Source: an uncultured Pseudomonadales bacterium
GTDB lineage: Bacteria; Pseudomonadota; Gammaproteobacteria; Pseudomonadales; Azotimanducaceae
Length of the DNA stretch: 64,000 nt
Assembly: GCA_958296025.1 (NCBI GenBank)
Contig: OY282430.1
Span: forward strand, 2,542,001 to 2,606,000
Direction of reading: 5' to 3'
Made by a program: the position numbers and the translations under genes
Notes under the pieces: generated by a model
Databases searched by the model: none
Told to the model about the DNA's origin: nothing
The model's input: the letters and a program-made list of their open reading frames with translations, nothing else
Shown here: piece after piece, positions 15,212 to 24,086 of the stretch
Layout of the letters: each line of letters starts with the position of its first letter
Position numbering within the stretch: position 1 is the first letter of the stretch

Positions 15212-16813
15212 ATGAGCGTTCCCGACAATCGTGCCGCCAAGCGCCGGCTGCCCATCGGCATCCAGACCTTCCGCCTGATCCGGGAGGAGGGCAGCTACTA
15301 TGTGGACAAGACCGCCTACATCCAGCGGTTGGTGGACGCCGGGCGGCACTACTTCCTTTCCCGCCCCCGGCGCTTCGGCAAGAGCCTGCTGCTGGACACC
15401 ATCAAGGAGTTGTTCGAGGGCAGCGAGGAGCTGTTCCGGGGGCTGGCCATCCACGGCCGGTGGAGCTGGACACCTCACCCCGTTGTGCGGCTTAGCTTCG
15501 GCGCCGGCACCTTTGCGGAGCCTGGCTACCTGCGGGAGGACGCGGCTGCGCAATTGGCGGACATTGAAGTGCGGGCGGGGGTCCGCCGCAATGACGCGAG
15601 TGCGCCGATCCGTTTCCGCCAGCTCATCAAAGCGCTGCGCGAACGCAGCGGTCGGCGGGTGGTGGTCTTGGTCGATGAGTACGACAAGCCGATCCTTGAC
15701 GCGTTGGGAACGCCGGAAATGGCCCGCGCCAACCGCAGCTTCCTGCGCGGCCTGTACTCCGTCATCAAGTCCTGCGACGCGCACATCGAGTTCACTTTGC
15801 TGACGGGAGTGAGCAAGTTCGCAAAAGTCAGCATCTTCTCCGGCCTGAACAACCTCATGGACATCACCCTGGACCCGCACTACTCCGCCATTTGCGGCTA
15901 CACGGAACAGGATTTGGATGAAGTGTTCGCACCGGAGCTTCCCGGCTTGGACCGGGACGAGGTGCGCCGCTGGTACAACGGCTACAGCTGGCGGGGCGCG
16001 GAGAAGGTGTACAACCCCTTCGACATCCTGCTGCTGTTCCGGCAGCGCGAGTTCAAGGCGCACTGGTTCGAGACCGGCTCGCCGAAGTTCCTCATCGACA
16101 CCCTGCTGCGGCGCGGCGTCCCCACCTTGGACTTAGAGGGCATGGTTGGCACGGAGGCGCTGCTGTCCGCCTTTGACGTCGACGAGATGTCCGTCGAGGC
16201 GCTGCTGTTCCAGACCGGCTACCTGACCATCGTGGATGAGGAGGACCGCGGCGGGCGCATCCGCTACCGGCTGGGCTACCCCAACCAAGAGGTGCGCCAA
16301 AGCCTGAACGAGCGCCTGCTGATGACCCTGCTGCCCGACGCCGCCAGGCGGCGCGCCGACAACGCCCCGCTCCGCGAACTGCTGGCCGGCAACGACTTCG
16401 AAGGGTTGGAGGCGTTCTTCCGCTCCCTCTTCGCCGGCGTTCCCCACCAATGGCACGTCAACAACAACATTCAGGACTACGAGGGCTACTACGCCAGCGT
16501 CATCTACTCCTGCTTCGCCGCCCACGGCTTCGACCTCATCCCGGAGGACAGCTCCAGCACCGGCCGTGCGGACATGGTGGTGCGCTGCAACGGCGGGGTT
16601 TACGTTTTCGAGTTCAAGTCGGTGGGGAAGGAAGCTGCGGGGCGGGCGCTGGCCCAAATCAAGGAAAGGGGCTATGCCGACAAGTACCGGCACCTAGGCC
16701 GGTCGGTCCACCTGACCGGCGTGGAGTTCAGCCGGGAGGACCGCAACATCGCCGCCTTCGAGGTGGCGCGGGCCGCGCCAATGTGCGCACCCTCATTACG
16801 GCTGGAGGACTGA
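15212..16813 (+). CDS. AAA-ATPase-like / PD-(D/E)XK nuclease protein, copy 2
   Basis: A 533-residue paralog of 12312. It has the same RPRRFGKS P-loop, VVVLVDEYDKP Walker B, and GRADMVVRC...VYVFEFKSVG nuclease motif. Residues 75-140 differ strongly between the copies, whereas the block from about residue 142 to 254 differs by only about three bases in 330, and then patches of divergence and identity alternate. The C-terminus is ten residues longer (MCAPSLRLED). The mosaic pattern suggests gene conversion. It converges with the DUF4344 gene. Confidence 0.85.
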   Translation: MSVPDNRAAKRRLPIGIQTFRLIREEGSYYVDKTAYIQRLVDAGRHYFLSRPRRFGKSLLLDTIKELFEGSEELFRGLAIHGRWSWTPHPVVRLSFGAGTFAEPGYLREDAAAQLADIEVRAGVRRNDASAPIRFRQLIKALRERSGRRVVVLVDEYDKPILDALGTPEMARANRSFLRGLYSVIKSCDAHIEFTLLTGVSKFAKVSIFSGLNNLMDITLDPHYSAICGYTEQDLDEVFAPELPGLDRDEVRRWYNGYSWRGAEKVYNPFDILLLFRQREFKAHWFETGSPKFLIDTLLRRGVPTLDLEGMVGTEALLSAFDVDEMSVEALLFQTGYLTIVDEEDRGGRIRYRLGYPNQEVRQSLNERLLMTLLPDAARRRADNAPLRELLAGNDFEGLEAFFRSLFAGVPHQWHVNNNIQDYEGYYASVIYSCFAAHGFDLIPEDSSSTGRADMVVRCNGGVYVFEFKSVGKEAAGRALAQIKERGYADKYRHLGRSVHLTGVEFSREDRNIAAFEVARAAPMCAPSLRLED

Positions 16814-16842
16814 CCCATCGCAGCCTTGGTCCGCAGCCGGAG

Positions 16843-18054
16843 CTACGGAATTCGCATCCAGACCGCGCCACCAATATTCATGGTGTTCTGATTGATGATC
16901 TGCACTGAGTAGTTTGCCGGCTGCCGCACATGGGTTTGGCAGTACCCTCGGCCGTTGCAGAACTCCTTCGGCCACCATTGTGTTGGGCGGCGGTGAATCA
17001 TCAACTGACCTAATCCTGTTGGTTGAACCGACCAAGCGCCCGTAACGCGGGCGGCGAGATTGCCTGATTGCGTCCAGATCTCGTCGCTGCGGTAGGTTTG
17101 ATCCGCGTTGTAGGTGATGCTGATGTCCATCAGACCGGATTCCGTGTTCACCCTCGTTCGCCAACGCCAAGTGCCTTGGACGAAGGCCATGGCCTGCTCG
17201 CCGGGCGTGAGGGAAGCAATGCCTTCGGCTCGAAGGACCGTTTGCGAGGCGTTTTCGACAAGCTCGTAGCACATCGTGATGGTGCCGGAATCGGGGTTGT
17301 AGAAAGCGTTGGGTGTCCCGCAGTCACGAAATTCGACCAGCAGGTTGCGCGGCCACACCAGAAATCTGCTGAGCGCTTGGAGGTGTCCCCTCAAGAATTC
17401 ATCGAGCAACCGCCTCGCCATGTCGCCGTATCGGTAGTGGGTTGGCCCGAAGGCGAGGCTGAACTGCCCGCCGGGTGCATCGGCGGGATGTGTTCCGGGC
17501 TGGTCTGGGCTCAGATTGCGGGTGTGTGGCTCTATGAGCGTGTCCCAAGCCTTGGAGCGCTTCGCGTAGTCCGTCGAGCAGCGTTTTTTGTCATTCCGGT
17601 CAAACCCAAACCGGTCGACAAAACGCCCGTACAGGGCAGGGTCGGCACCATAGAGCATGCAGAAGTAGTTGCGGAAGCGCCGGATGTCTGCCGCGTGTTC
17701 GCCCTGCCAACGATGCGGCCGACCGCCCCGCCGTTTCTCCTCAGCCGAGTAATATAAGAAAAGCGATGAGTAAGTCACTAGGTTGATGAGAAAGGGATCG
17801 GCCTCTCCCTGCACCATATCAGCCATGACATAAGCGGAGAATTCATCCGCTGTGTCTTCCTTTGGCCCCGTCGCCGGCAACTCCAACTCCCCAATCATGG
17901 CGTGGGCGAGTTCGTGGAAGAACACGCCCATTGTGGCTCCCATCACCACTTCGGCGATGCGTTCGGCCTGTGCATCGATATTCTCGGCCAGTGCAGCACG
18001 GAACCCCAAAGCGCAGGCAACGATGGACAGAATCAGTAGAAACGAGCGGGTCAT
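16843..18054 (-). CDS. DUF4344-family putative secreted metallopeptidase
   Basis: A 403-residue protein. It has a signal peptide (residues 1-23, ending ALA) and a gluzincin zinc motif FFHELAHAMIGEL followed by EDTADEFSAYVMADM, which supplies the third zinc ligand. The DUF4344 marker SGTITMCYELVENAS lies near residue 260. The last 120 residues are a separate beta-rich domain (TWRWRTRVNTESGLMDISITY), so the protein is longer than the minimal family. It is probably a periplasmic or secreted zinc protein of unknown substrate. It is transcribed toward ATPase copy 2. Confidence 0.8.
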   Translation of the reverse strand: MTRSFLLILSIVACALGFRAALAENIDAQAERIAEVVMGATMGVFFHELAHAMIGELELPATGPKEDTADEFSAYVMADMVQGEADPFLINLVTYSSLFLYYSAEEKRRGGRPHRWQGEHAADIRRFRNYFCMLYGADPALYGRFVDRFGFDRNDKKRCSTDYAKRSKAWDTLIEPHTRNLSPDQPGTHPADAPGGQFSLAFGPTHYRYGDMARRLLDEFLRGHLQALSRFLVWPRNLLVEFRDCGTPNAFYNPDSGTITMCYELVENASQTVLRAEGIASLTPGEQAMAFVQGTWRWRTRVNTESGLMDISITYNADQTYRSDEIWTQSGNLAARVTGAWSVQPTGLGQLMIHRRPTQWWPKEFCNGRGYCQTHVRQPANYSVQIINQNTMNIGGAVWMRIP

Positions 18055-18111
18055 GCAAATCCCCCCTGTCGAACCGCCACACTAGGCTATCAGAGCGGAC
18101 AGCTCCCCACA

Positions 18112-18159
18112 AAGGTGCTTGGGCGTTTTCAAGCGAAGGTGCCTGGGCGTTTTCAAGCG
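18112..18159. repeat. 24-bp tandem duplication
   Basis: Two adjacent copies of the 24-mer beginning aaggtgcttgggcg differ at one base (18112-18135 and 18136-18159). They lie between the DUF4344 start and the 3' end of the restriction-modification gene. Confidence 0.7.
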
Positions 18160-18207
18160 TCTGTTCGGTGGTGCGGGGGGAGGGGGGGTGCTCCAGTACC
18201 GGCGGCT

Positions 18208-21200
18208 TTACAGAAGTTGGGGCTTGGCGGCCTTGGGTGGTTTGCGCATGGCGGCGGGGGGCGGTTTTAGTTCTTTGGCTTGGAGGCAGTCCCCCGCTGC
18301 AACGGCCTCAAGTAGTTGCGCCTGCCCGGGGTAAAGCGCCAGCGTCGCCTCCAGCACCCAGAGCAGTTCGAGCAGTTCGGTGGTGAATTGCGGCGTCCAT
18401 TGTTCGGGGCGGATGCCGTCCAAGGGGGAGGACTTCTTGCCGCCGCCTTCCCTCATGCGGTACTTGAGCCAGGATTGGACCACCTTGAGGCCGGAGACCT
18501 CAAAGTCGTAAACCTCTGGTGCGACAGGCGCGAACTCGCCCATGCCGACATGCAGCGTTTGCGTGGCGGCGTTGTACGGGGATTGCTCGGGATAGCCCCT
18601 GGCGTCGCCCGGAACCGCTTTGAGACATCTCGCGGCCCCTTGCGGAACTGCGCCGGGCTGCTCGCCGTTTGGAACGAATCGTTGGCCGTAGGTGTGCAAC
18701 CAAAGCTGGCGGGCACCGATGACGCGGACCTCTTCAAACAGACCGGCGTTCTTGGTGATGGGTGTGCGCAGTTCGCGGGTTTCCAATTCTGTGGCGAAAC
18801 GCCGGACAAAGGCCGGGTGCGCCAAGACGCCATAGAGGTAGGCCACGAAGTCTTCCGGCTCGACTGGCCGCTCGTACGCCGCGCCCAATTGGTCCAGCAA
18901 ACTGGGTAGGATGTTTGCCTCTGCGGTTTCTGCGGTGCGGTAAAGCGGGATGGTGTCTTTCGCCCCTCGTCCTGAGAAGTGATGGAGGTCGGGGAGTGCC
19001 GCGCAAGCGGTAAGTGCCGGTCCGCTGCTGAGCGCCTGGGTTAGTGTGGTCGTCAAATAAATTTGTTGTTCGCTGTGAGCGAGCCACAGCAACGGCCCCG
19101 GCCTGTCCAACAAGCGGGCGTCGGCGAAGACGAACTGTCTGTCGAATGATCTAAAGGCGAGTCGTGCGATTTTGGGGGCAGGGCTTTCCTCTGCCAAGTT
19201 TGAAACGGCATTTAGACTGATGCTTGACGGCGGCAACTGAGTCGCGGGTGCGTTCAACTTGCGTCCTGTTGGAGATTCCTTGAAAAGGGTTCCGCGTTCG
19301 TCCTTCCCTGCGGCAAGGAGGTTGCGCCAGCGTTTGTTGAGTGTCTCTTTCTCTGGCGCTAGAACCCAATTGCGGCCGGCTTTGACCCCGGACTGCTGCC
19401 ACGGCAGTAGGTCAGTTAAAAGCGGCCAAGCAAAGTAACCCCCTTCGCCGGGCGGACGGAACGGAGCCTGCCACTCACTCGGGCACTCCTGCCAGTCCAC
19501 CTTGCCGAAGCCGTCAATGGCCTCCAGCTCGGCCAGCTTCCCCTTCCGCGTTCCCTCAATGCGGGCGTAGTGGACGGAGGCCGGCGCCTTGCTTGGCTGG
19601 CTAGTGCGCACCGCCACGGCGATTGCCACCGGCGTTTGAATGGCGAAGACGTTTTCGCTCCTATGGGTGCCGCGCCCCTCGCCGCCGAGGTCCAGAATCC
19701 AAATTTCGTCGCAAACGCGGCGCATGTGTTCGCGCATGCCGCGGAAGGCGTCGCCATCCAAGTAGCTGGCGGCGCTGATGAAGCTGACGATTCCGGGGCC
19801 GCTGCCGGACTCATGCTCAAAGACCTTCCAAAGCGCCCAGCGCCAGAAATAGACGTACAGATTATAGAGGTTCTTGACGCGGACGCCGTGGCCGGAGCGC
19901 TTCGCCGGCTCCAGAAAGTCGTTAAGGATAGGTTCCATCTCCCCTTTTTCGTCGCCCCAGCGCACCCAGCCGCCAGTGCGGGCTTTGTTGGCGGCGGTGG
20001 CGGCTCCGTGGCGGCCGTAGGGCGGGTTGCCTAGGCAGACGATGACCGGCACGGCGCTCTTGACCTGCAGCGCCTTGCGGTGCTGCTCGGCAATGGGCTG
20101 CTGGAAAAAGTGCGTCTGCGGCGGCTCTGCGTGGGGGCTTTCCAAGGTGTCGGTGAGGTAGATGTGCGTGCCCTCGGCGGGCAGGGTTGCGCCACGGTCG
20201 CCTAGGGCGCGGCTGATGCGCAACTCGCTCCCGGCGTAGGGGCCGACCAGCAGCTCGAAGCCGTAGAGGTTCTTGGCGAGCTGCGTGGCCTGTCCCGCCA
20301 CGGCGCCGGCGCCTTGGCGAGCTTCGACACGGCCCAAGGAGTGTTCGATGACGCCGAGCAGGTAGGTGCCGGTGCCCACCGCGGGGTCCAAGGTGAGGAC
20401 GTCCGGGTCGGCGAAGCCGGCCGATTTGCCCAAGCGCGCAGCCAGCAGCTCATCGACCAAACGCACTTGCGCATGCACCACCTCCAAGGGCGTGTAGTAG
20501 GCACCGACGTTCCTGCGCAGCTTGGGGTCGTAGGCGGCCAGAAAGTCTTCGTAAAAGTGTAGCCAAGGATCCTGCGCTCCCACGAATAGATTGCGCGGCA
20601 CCACGGACAGGACGCGCAGCAGCAGGTCTAGGGAGGCGGCTATGTCGGTTCGCGCCCCCGGGTCGGTGAGCACTTGCAGGGCCCGGGAAAGCAGGCTGTG
20701 CTGCACCGCGAGGGCCTGTTGGGCGCTTGCCAGCGTCAGCGGCTCAGCCCCTTGGCTGCGGCCCAGCAACAAGGCGAAGGCAACGGTTTGGGCGTAGGCG
20801 TCGGCAAACTCCGTATCCGTTGCGTCTGGAAACAGCAGTTGCCGCCAGTCCTGCTTCAACGTCACCAAGGGGGATTGCGCATCCTGCAGCGCATCCGCCA
20901 CGTCGTCGCGCAGCATCCGGCACAGGGGGGCCAGCAGCGCCGCGAAGTCTCTGGGGTTGACGCGCCCCCTGCGGTCCACCGGCAAGGCCGGCGCCCAAGA
21001 GAGGAAATTGCGCAGCAGGCGTTCGATGGCGCCGGCGTCTTCTTCGTTGACGGCTTGGGCACCGTCTTCGACGATGTTCCCGGACAGACGCACCAGCCTA
21101 TCGATGCGCTCGCCGTCGCGGTACAAGGCCCATTCGTTGCCGTCGCTGTAGAGGAGGTTGGGCGCTGCGGCGAAGCGCTTGAACTGATCGCGGTTGCGGC

Positions 21201-21504
21201 CCCGGAAGCGGCTGGCGTCGGCACCGGTTCCGGGGGCCTTGAGCTCGACGTAGCCGGCCAGCAGATCGTTGTTGTGGACGGCGAAGTCCGGCCGGCCAAG
21301 GCGGTCCGGCAACGGCGCCTCCCCGGTGCAGACCACCGGCAAGCCCCAAGCCGCACCCACCACCGACATGAAGTTCTCAAAGGGAGTGCGCAGTTGCTCC
21401 TCGGGCTCCCCGGCGGTCAGTTGCGCCGTCTTGCCGGCCACGGCCGCGGCGAAGCCCCGCAAGGCTTGGTGGATGGGCGTGCTGCGGCTGGTCACCTCGC
21501 TCAT
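18208..21504 (-). CDS. Single-chain restriction-modification enzyme, type IIG/ISP-like, copy 1
   Basis: A 1098-residue protein. An N-terminal PD-(D/E)XK nuclease has D73 in GRPDFAV and E87-x-K89 in YVELKAPG. A gamma-class N6-adenine methyltransferase follows: YYTP near 335, motif I LDPAVGTGTYLLG near 370 and NPPYGRHG near 491. The C-terminal third has the look of the type ISP specificity region (DLHHFSGRGAKDTIPLYR and a late KYRMREGGGKKSSPLD). The SF2 helicase of true type ISP enzymes is absent, so cleavage would not need ATP-driven translocation. The start is placed at MSEVTSR because the longer frame overlaps the PhyH gene. A paralog lies at 29153. Confidence 0.85.
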   Translation of the reverse strand: MSEVTSRSTPIHQALRGFAAAVAGKTAQLTAGEPEEQLRTPFENFMSVVGAAWGLPVVCTGEAPLPDRLGRPDFAVHNNDLLAGYVELKAPGTGADASRFRGRNRDQFKRFAAAPNLLYSDGNEWALYRDGERIDRLVRLSGNIVEDGAQAVNEEDAGAIERLLRNFLSWAPALPVDRRGRVNPRDFAALLAPLCRMLRDDVADALQDAQSPLVTLKQDWRQLLFPDATDTEFADAYAQTVAFALLLGRSQGAEPLTLASAQQALAVQHSLLSRALQVLTDPGARTDIAASLDLLLRVLSVVPRNLFVGAQDPWLHFYEDFLAAYDPKLRRNVGAYYTPLEVVHAQVRLVDELLAARLGKSAGFADPDVLTLDPAVGTGTYLLGVIEHSLGRVEARQGAGAVAGQATQLAKNLYGFELLVGPYAGSELRISRALGDRGATLPAEGTHIYLTDTLESPHAEPPQTHFFQQPIAEQHRKALQVKSAVPVIVCLGNPPYGRHGAATAANKARTGGWVRWGDEKGEMEPILNDFLEPAKRSGHGVRVKNLYNLYVYFWRWALWKVFEHESGSGPGIVSFISAASYLDGDAFRGMREHMRRVCDEIWILDLGGEGRGTHRSENVFAIQTPVAIAVAVRTSQPSKAPASVHYARIEGTRKGKLAELEAIDGFGKVDWQECPSEWQAPFRPPGEGGYFAWPLLTDLLPWQQSGVKAGRNWVLAPEKETLNKRWRNLLAAGKDERGTLFKESPTGRKLNAPATQLPPSSISLNAVSNLAEESPAPKIARLAFRSFDRQFVFADARLLDRPGPLLWLAHSEQQIYLTTTLTQALSSGPALTACAALPDLHHFSGRGAKDTIPLYRTAETAEANILPSLLDQLGAAYERPVEPEDFVAYLYGVLAHPAFVRRFATELETRELRTPITKNAGLFEEVRVIGARQLWLHTYGQRFVPNGEQPGAVPQGAARCLKAVPGDARGYPEQSPYNAATQTLHVGMGEFAPVAPEVYDFEVSGLKVVQSWLKYRMREGGGKKSSPLDGIRPEQWTPQFTTELLELLWVLEATLALYPGQAQLLEAVAAGDCLQAKELKPPPAAMRKPPKAAKPQLL

Positions 21505-21586
21505 GTACGCATTGTCGCTGTTTTCGGCATGGATTCGGAAGCGGCTTGCTCGAGGCCGCCATTCGGCTGGCGAGCGCCAACTGCAG

Positions 21587-22345
21587 TCAATCAATGCGCC
21601 GGAATGGATTGGCCAGATGCCAGTTCGGCCGCGGCGAGCGGCAGCTGGCGGCGGCGTAGTGGGCGGCAATGGCGCGGCGGTAGGCGTTGCCGCGGTTGCG
21701 CCCGGAGCCGTGGATAAGCAGCGGATGGAACAGCAGGGTGTCTCCCTGGCCCATCGGCACATGCCGCCTCCTGTTTAGATCGATGTCTTGAATGCCGAAG
21801 AAACCGGCATTGACGTGTTGCCAATCCGGGTCTCCATGCGCCAGCAGCCCGCCCTTGTGGCTGCCCGGAATGACCGCTAGGCAGCCGTTGCCCCGGTCCG
21901 CGCCGGTGCAGGCGGTCCAAACGCCGACGAGGCTGTCCGCCGGGCGCAGGCTGAAGTAGCGCAAGTCCTGATGCAGCGGATGACGCCCATCCAGCCCAGG
22001 CGGCTTGTTAATGAAGTTGGTGGAGACGCTGAAGATGTCCTCGCCGATCAGGCTGCGCACCGCCGCCAACAGCGCCGGCTCCAAGGCGTAGCCATAGAGT
22101 TCCGGGTCATCCTCAAAGTTGAACAGTTTGTTGACCGCAGCCAAGGCCGTGACCGGCGCCGCGGCCCCCTTCACCACCATGACGTCGCGCATGATCCCCA
22201 TGTTCGGGCAAGGCGCCGCCTCGCCGCTGGCCAAGGCGATGAACCGCCGCTCGTAGGCGGCCAGCCTAACCGCCGAAACCAGCCCACCCACCAGCAGGTA
22301 ACCTCGCTCCCAATATTGAGCGATCTGTTCGTCCGTCAACCGCAT
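21587..22345 (-). CDS. Phytanoyl-CoA dioxygenase (PhyH) family protein
   Basis: A 252-residue Fe(II)/2-oxoglutarate dioxygenase. The facial triad is H125 and D127 in HPLHQDLRYF and H212 in LLIHGSGRN, with an arginine in AYRRAIAAHY for 2-oxoglutarate binding. The start is placed at ATG 22345 (MRLTDEQIAQYWERGYL), the typical family N-terminus. The bacterial family covers many hydroxylations of small metabolites, so the substrate is unknown. It is followed on the same strand by the restriction-modification enzyme, 80 bases away, with no obvious functional link. Confidence 0.82.
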   Translation of the reverse strand: MRLTDEQIAQYWERGYLLVGGLVSAVRLAAYERRFIALASGEAAPCPNMGIMRDVMVVKGAAAPVTALAAVNKLFNFEDDPELYGYALEPALLAAVRSLIGEDIFSVSTNFINKPPGLDGRHPLHQDLRYFSLRPADSLVGVWTACTGADRGNGCLAVIPGSHKGGLLAHGDPDWQHVNAGFFGIQDIDLNRRRHVPMGQGDTLLFHPLLIHGSGRNRGNAYRRAIAAHYAAASCRSPRPNWHLANPFRRID

Positions 22346-22491
22346 CCGGTCCGCGCCATCGGTTTCCTGAGCCGGGCAGCATGGCCGCCCAACCCGCAAC
22401 GCCCTGAATCGAAGGCTCTCCGACAGCCCCTCCTACCCGAAAGTGAAGCACCGTCGCCCACCAGTCCAACCCGTCGGCGGCGATGCTCGAT

Positions 22492-22866
22492 CTACCCCAT
22501 CTTCATCTCAAAGAAGCAGAGCTTGTTGCCGTCCAGGTCCCGTACATAGGCGCCGTAGAACACCGGCATCCGCTCCCCCGGCGGCCCCTCGTCGGTGGCG
22601 CCGAGTTCCAAGGCCTTGGCGTAGAGCTTGTCCACGTCTTCCCGGGCACCGCCGGGAATGGCCACCATGTTGCCGTTGCCGGGGTGCTGCGCCTCCTCGT
22701 TGTAGGGGATGCAGAGGGCCAGCATGGATTGGTCGGGCGCGGTGCCGTAGAACTTGATTCGGTCCATCCCGAATAATTGCGACGCCCCAATCTCGCCGAG
22801 CAACGCATCGTAAAAGGCGCAGGCCCGGTCCATGTCATTCACGCCAATGGTGCAGTATCCCAACAC
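22492..22866 (-). CDS. VOC-family (glyoxalase/bleomycin-resistance fold) protein
   Basis: A 124-residue vicinal-oxygen-chelate protein. It starts with LGYCTIGVNDMDRACAFYDALL and ends with YGAYVRDLDGNKLCFFEMK, the two beta-alpha-beta units typical of the fold. The GTG at 22866 is chosen because aaggag lies eight bases upstream; the longer frame has no similarity before it. The family includes glyoxalases, dioxygenases and resistance proteins, and the role here is not determined. Confidence 0.82.
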   Translation of the reverse strand: MLGYCTIGVNDMDRACAFYDALLGEIGASQLFGMDRIKFYGTAPDQSMLALCIPYNEEAQHPGNGNMVAIPGGAREDVDKLYAKALELGATDEGPPGERMPVFYGAYVRDLDGNKLCFFEMKMG

Positions 22867-23103
22867 TGTGCGGTCTCCTTGTCTCAATTTGCCTTTTCCA
22901 GCCGCCTCGTCGTGCGGCGCCGGTCGGCAACAGTTTAGCCGCAAACATCGCGCACTCGAATGGCAATGTTCGTCGGCCTCTAGGCACCGAAGCGCATAGG
23001 GCGGGCCATCAACAGGCCGCATCCTGCTGCAGGCCGTGCAATCCCGATCGGCAACCACGGCTGTGCAGCCCTATAATTAACTGGCCTTGGCAACCGCGCC
23101 GCT

Positions 23104-23919
23104 ATGCCGCTTGCGCCCATGTTCACCGACCTCATCAGCGTCAAAGACCTGCGCCTTGTGCAGCGACCCGTGCGTTTTTTCGACTGCCGCGCCAGTTTGG
23201 CCGACGCTGGCTATGGATGGCGAATGCACGCCCAAGGCCATATTCCCGGCGCCGTCCATGCGGACCTGAACCAAGATTTGGCGGCGCCGCCCGGCGCCGG
23301 CGGACGCCATCCGCTGCCGCAACGCTCCCGCATGGCGCGGCGCTTCGCCGCTTGGGGCGCCAACGACGTGGATCAACTCGTCTTCTATGACGACGCCGGC
23401 GGCGCCTTCGCCGCCCGCGGCTGGTGGCTGGCCCGCTGGTGCGGGCATGAGGCGGCGGCCCTGCTCGACGGCGGCTTGAACGCTTGGCCGGACGAATTGG
23501 CCAGCGCAACCGCCGCCCCAAGGCCCGGCAATTTCTCGCTGCGACCCCCACTCACCCGCTGGGTGACCGCCGCGGAAATCGAACGCGGCCTGGATCGGTG
23601 TACGCTAATCGACGCCCGCGCCAAGCCGCGGTTCGACGGCCTTGAGGAACCGATTGACCCGGTGGCGGGACATATCCCCGGCGCCCATTGCCGGCCGTTT
23701 CAGGAAAATCTGGACGCCAACGGCAAGTTCCACCCAGCCGCCCGGCTGCGCACCCGCTTCGCCGAACTCACTCACAAGCCGGTCTGCTACTGCGGCTCCG
23801 GCGTCACCGCCACCCACAACGTGCTGGCCATGCGGGTGGCGGGGCTGGAGGAGCCGGCCCTCTACCCCGGCTCTTGGAGCGAGTGGATCACGGACCCGAA
23901 ACGACCCGTGGCGCCCTAA
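23104..23919 (+). CDS. Sulfurtransferase, 3-mercaptopyruvate/thiosulfate type
   Basis: A 271-residue tandem-rhodanese protein. The inactive N-terminal domain contains FDCRASLADAGYGW and HIPGAVHADLNQDL; the active C-terminal domain has AGHIPGAHCRPF and the catalytic loop YCGSGVTATHN with the cysteine near residue 230. CGSGVT is the loop of 3-mercaptopyruvate sulfurtransferases (SseA). It moves sulfane sulfur to thiol acceptors or cyanide in the cytoplasm. A shorter start at ATG 23122 is possible. It may use sulfur released from methanethiol or cysteine metabolism seen elsewhere in the window. Confidence 0.85.
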   Translation: MPLAPMFTDLISVKDLRLVQRPVRFFDCRASLADAGYGWRMHAQGHIPGAVHADLNQDLAAPPGAGGRHPLPQRSRMARRFAAWGANDVDQLVFYDDAGGAFAARGWWLARWCGHEAAALLDGGLNAWPDELASATAAPRPGNFSLRPPLTRWVTAAEIERGLDRCTLIDARAKPRFDGLEEPIDPVAGHIPGAHCRPFQENLDANGKFHPAARLRTRFAELTHKPVCYCGSGVTATHNVLAMRVAGLEEPALYPGSWSEWITDPKRPVAP

Positions 23920-24027
23920 CCCGGACATTGCGCCAAGCCGCTTGTCCCTTGGAGAAACGCCTCTGGCCTAAATCAGTTGCCGGCAATTTTCCCGCAACCC
24001 CCCAACGCAAACTGCGCTGGCCGCGCC
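23917..24027. repeat. Dispersed intergenic repeat, copy 1
   Basis: About 110 bases starting at the stop codon of the sulfurtransferase share a common skeleton with 48457-48571 after the rnfB fusion: ccggacattgcgccaagccgc, then ccctt, agaaa.gcct, aatcagttg, caattt, and caaactgcgctggcc near the end. Both copies begin immediately after a stop codon, so the element may be a 3'-UTR repeat or terminator-like sequence. Confidence 0.55.
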
Positions 24028-24086
24028 ATCAGGTCAACCCCAGCCGGCAAACCCTCGCCAATGCCCTTGGGCACGTTCGGTTGGGT

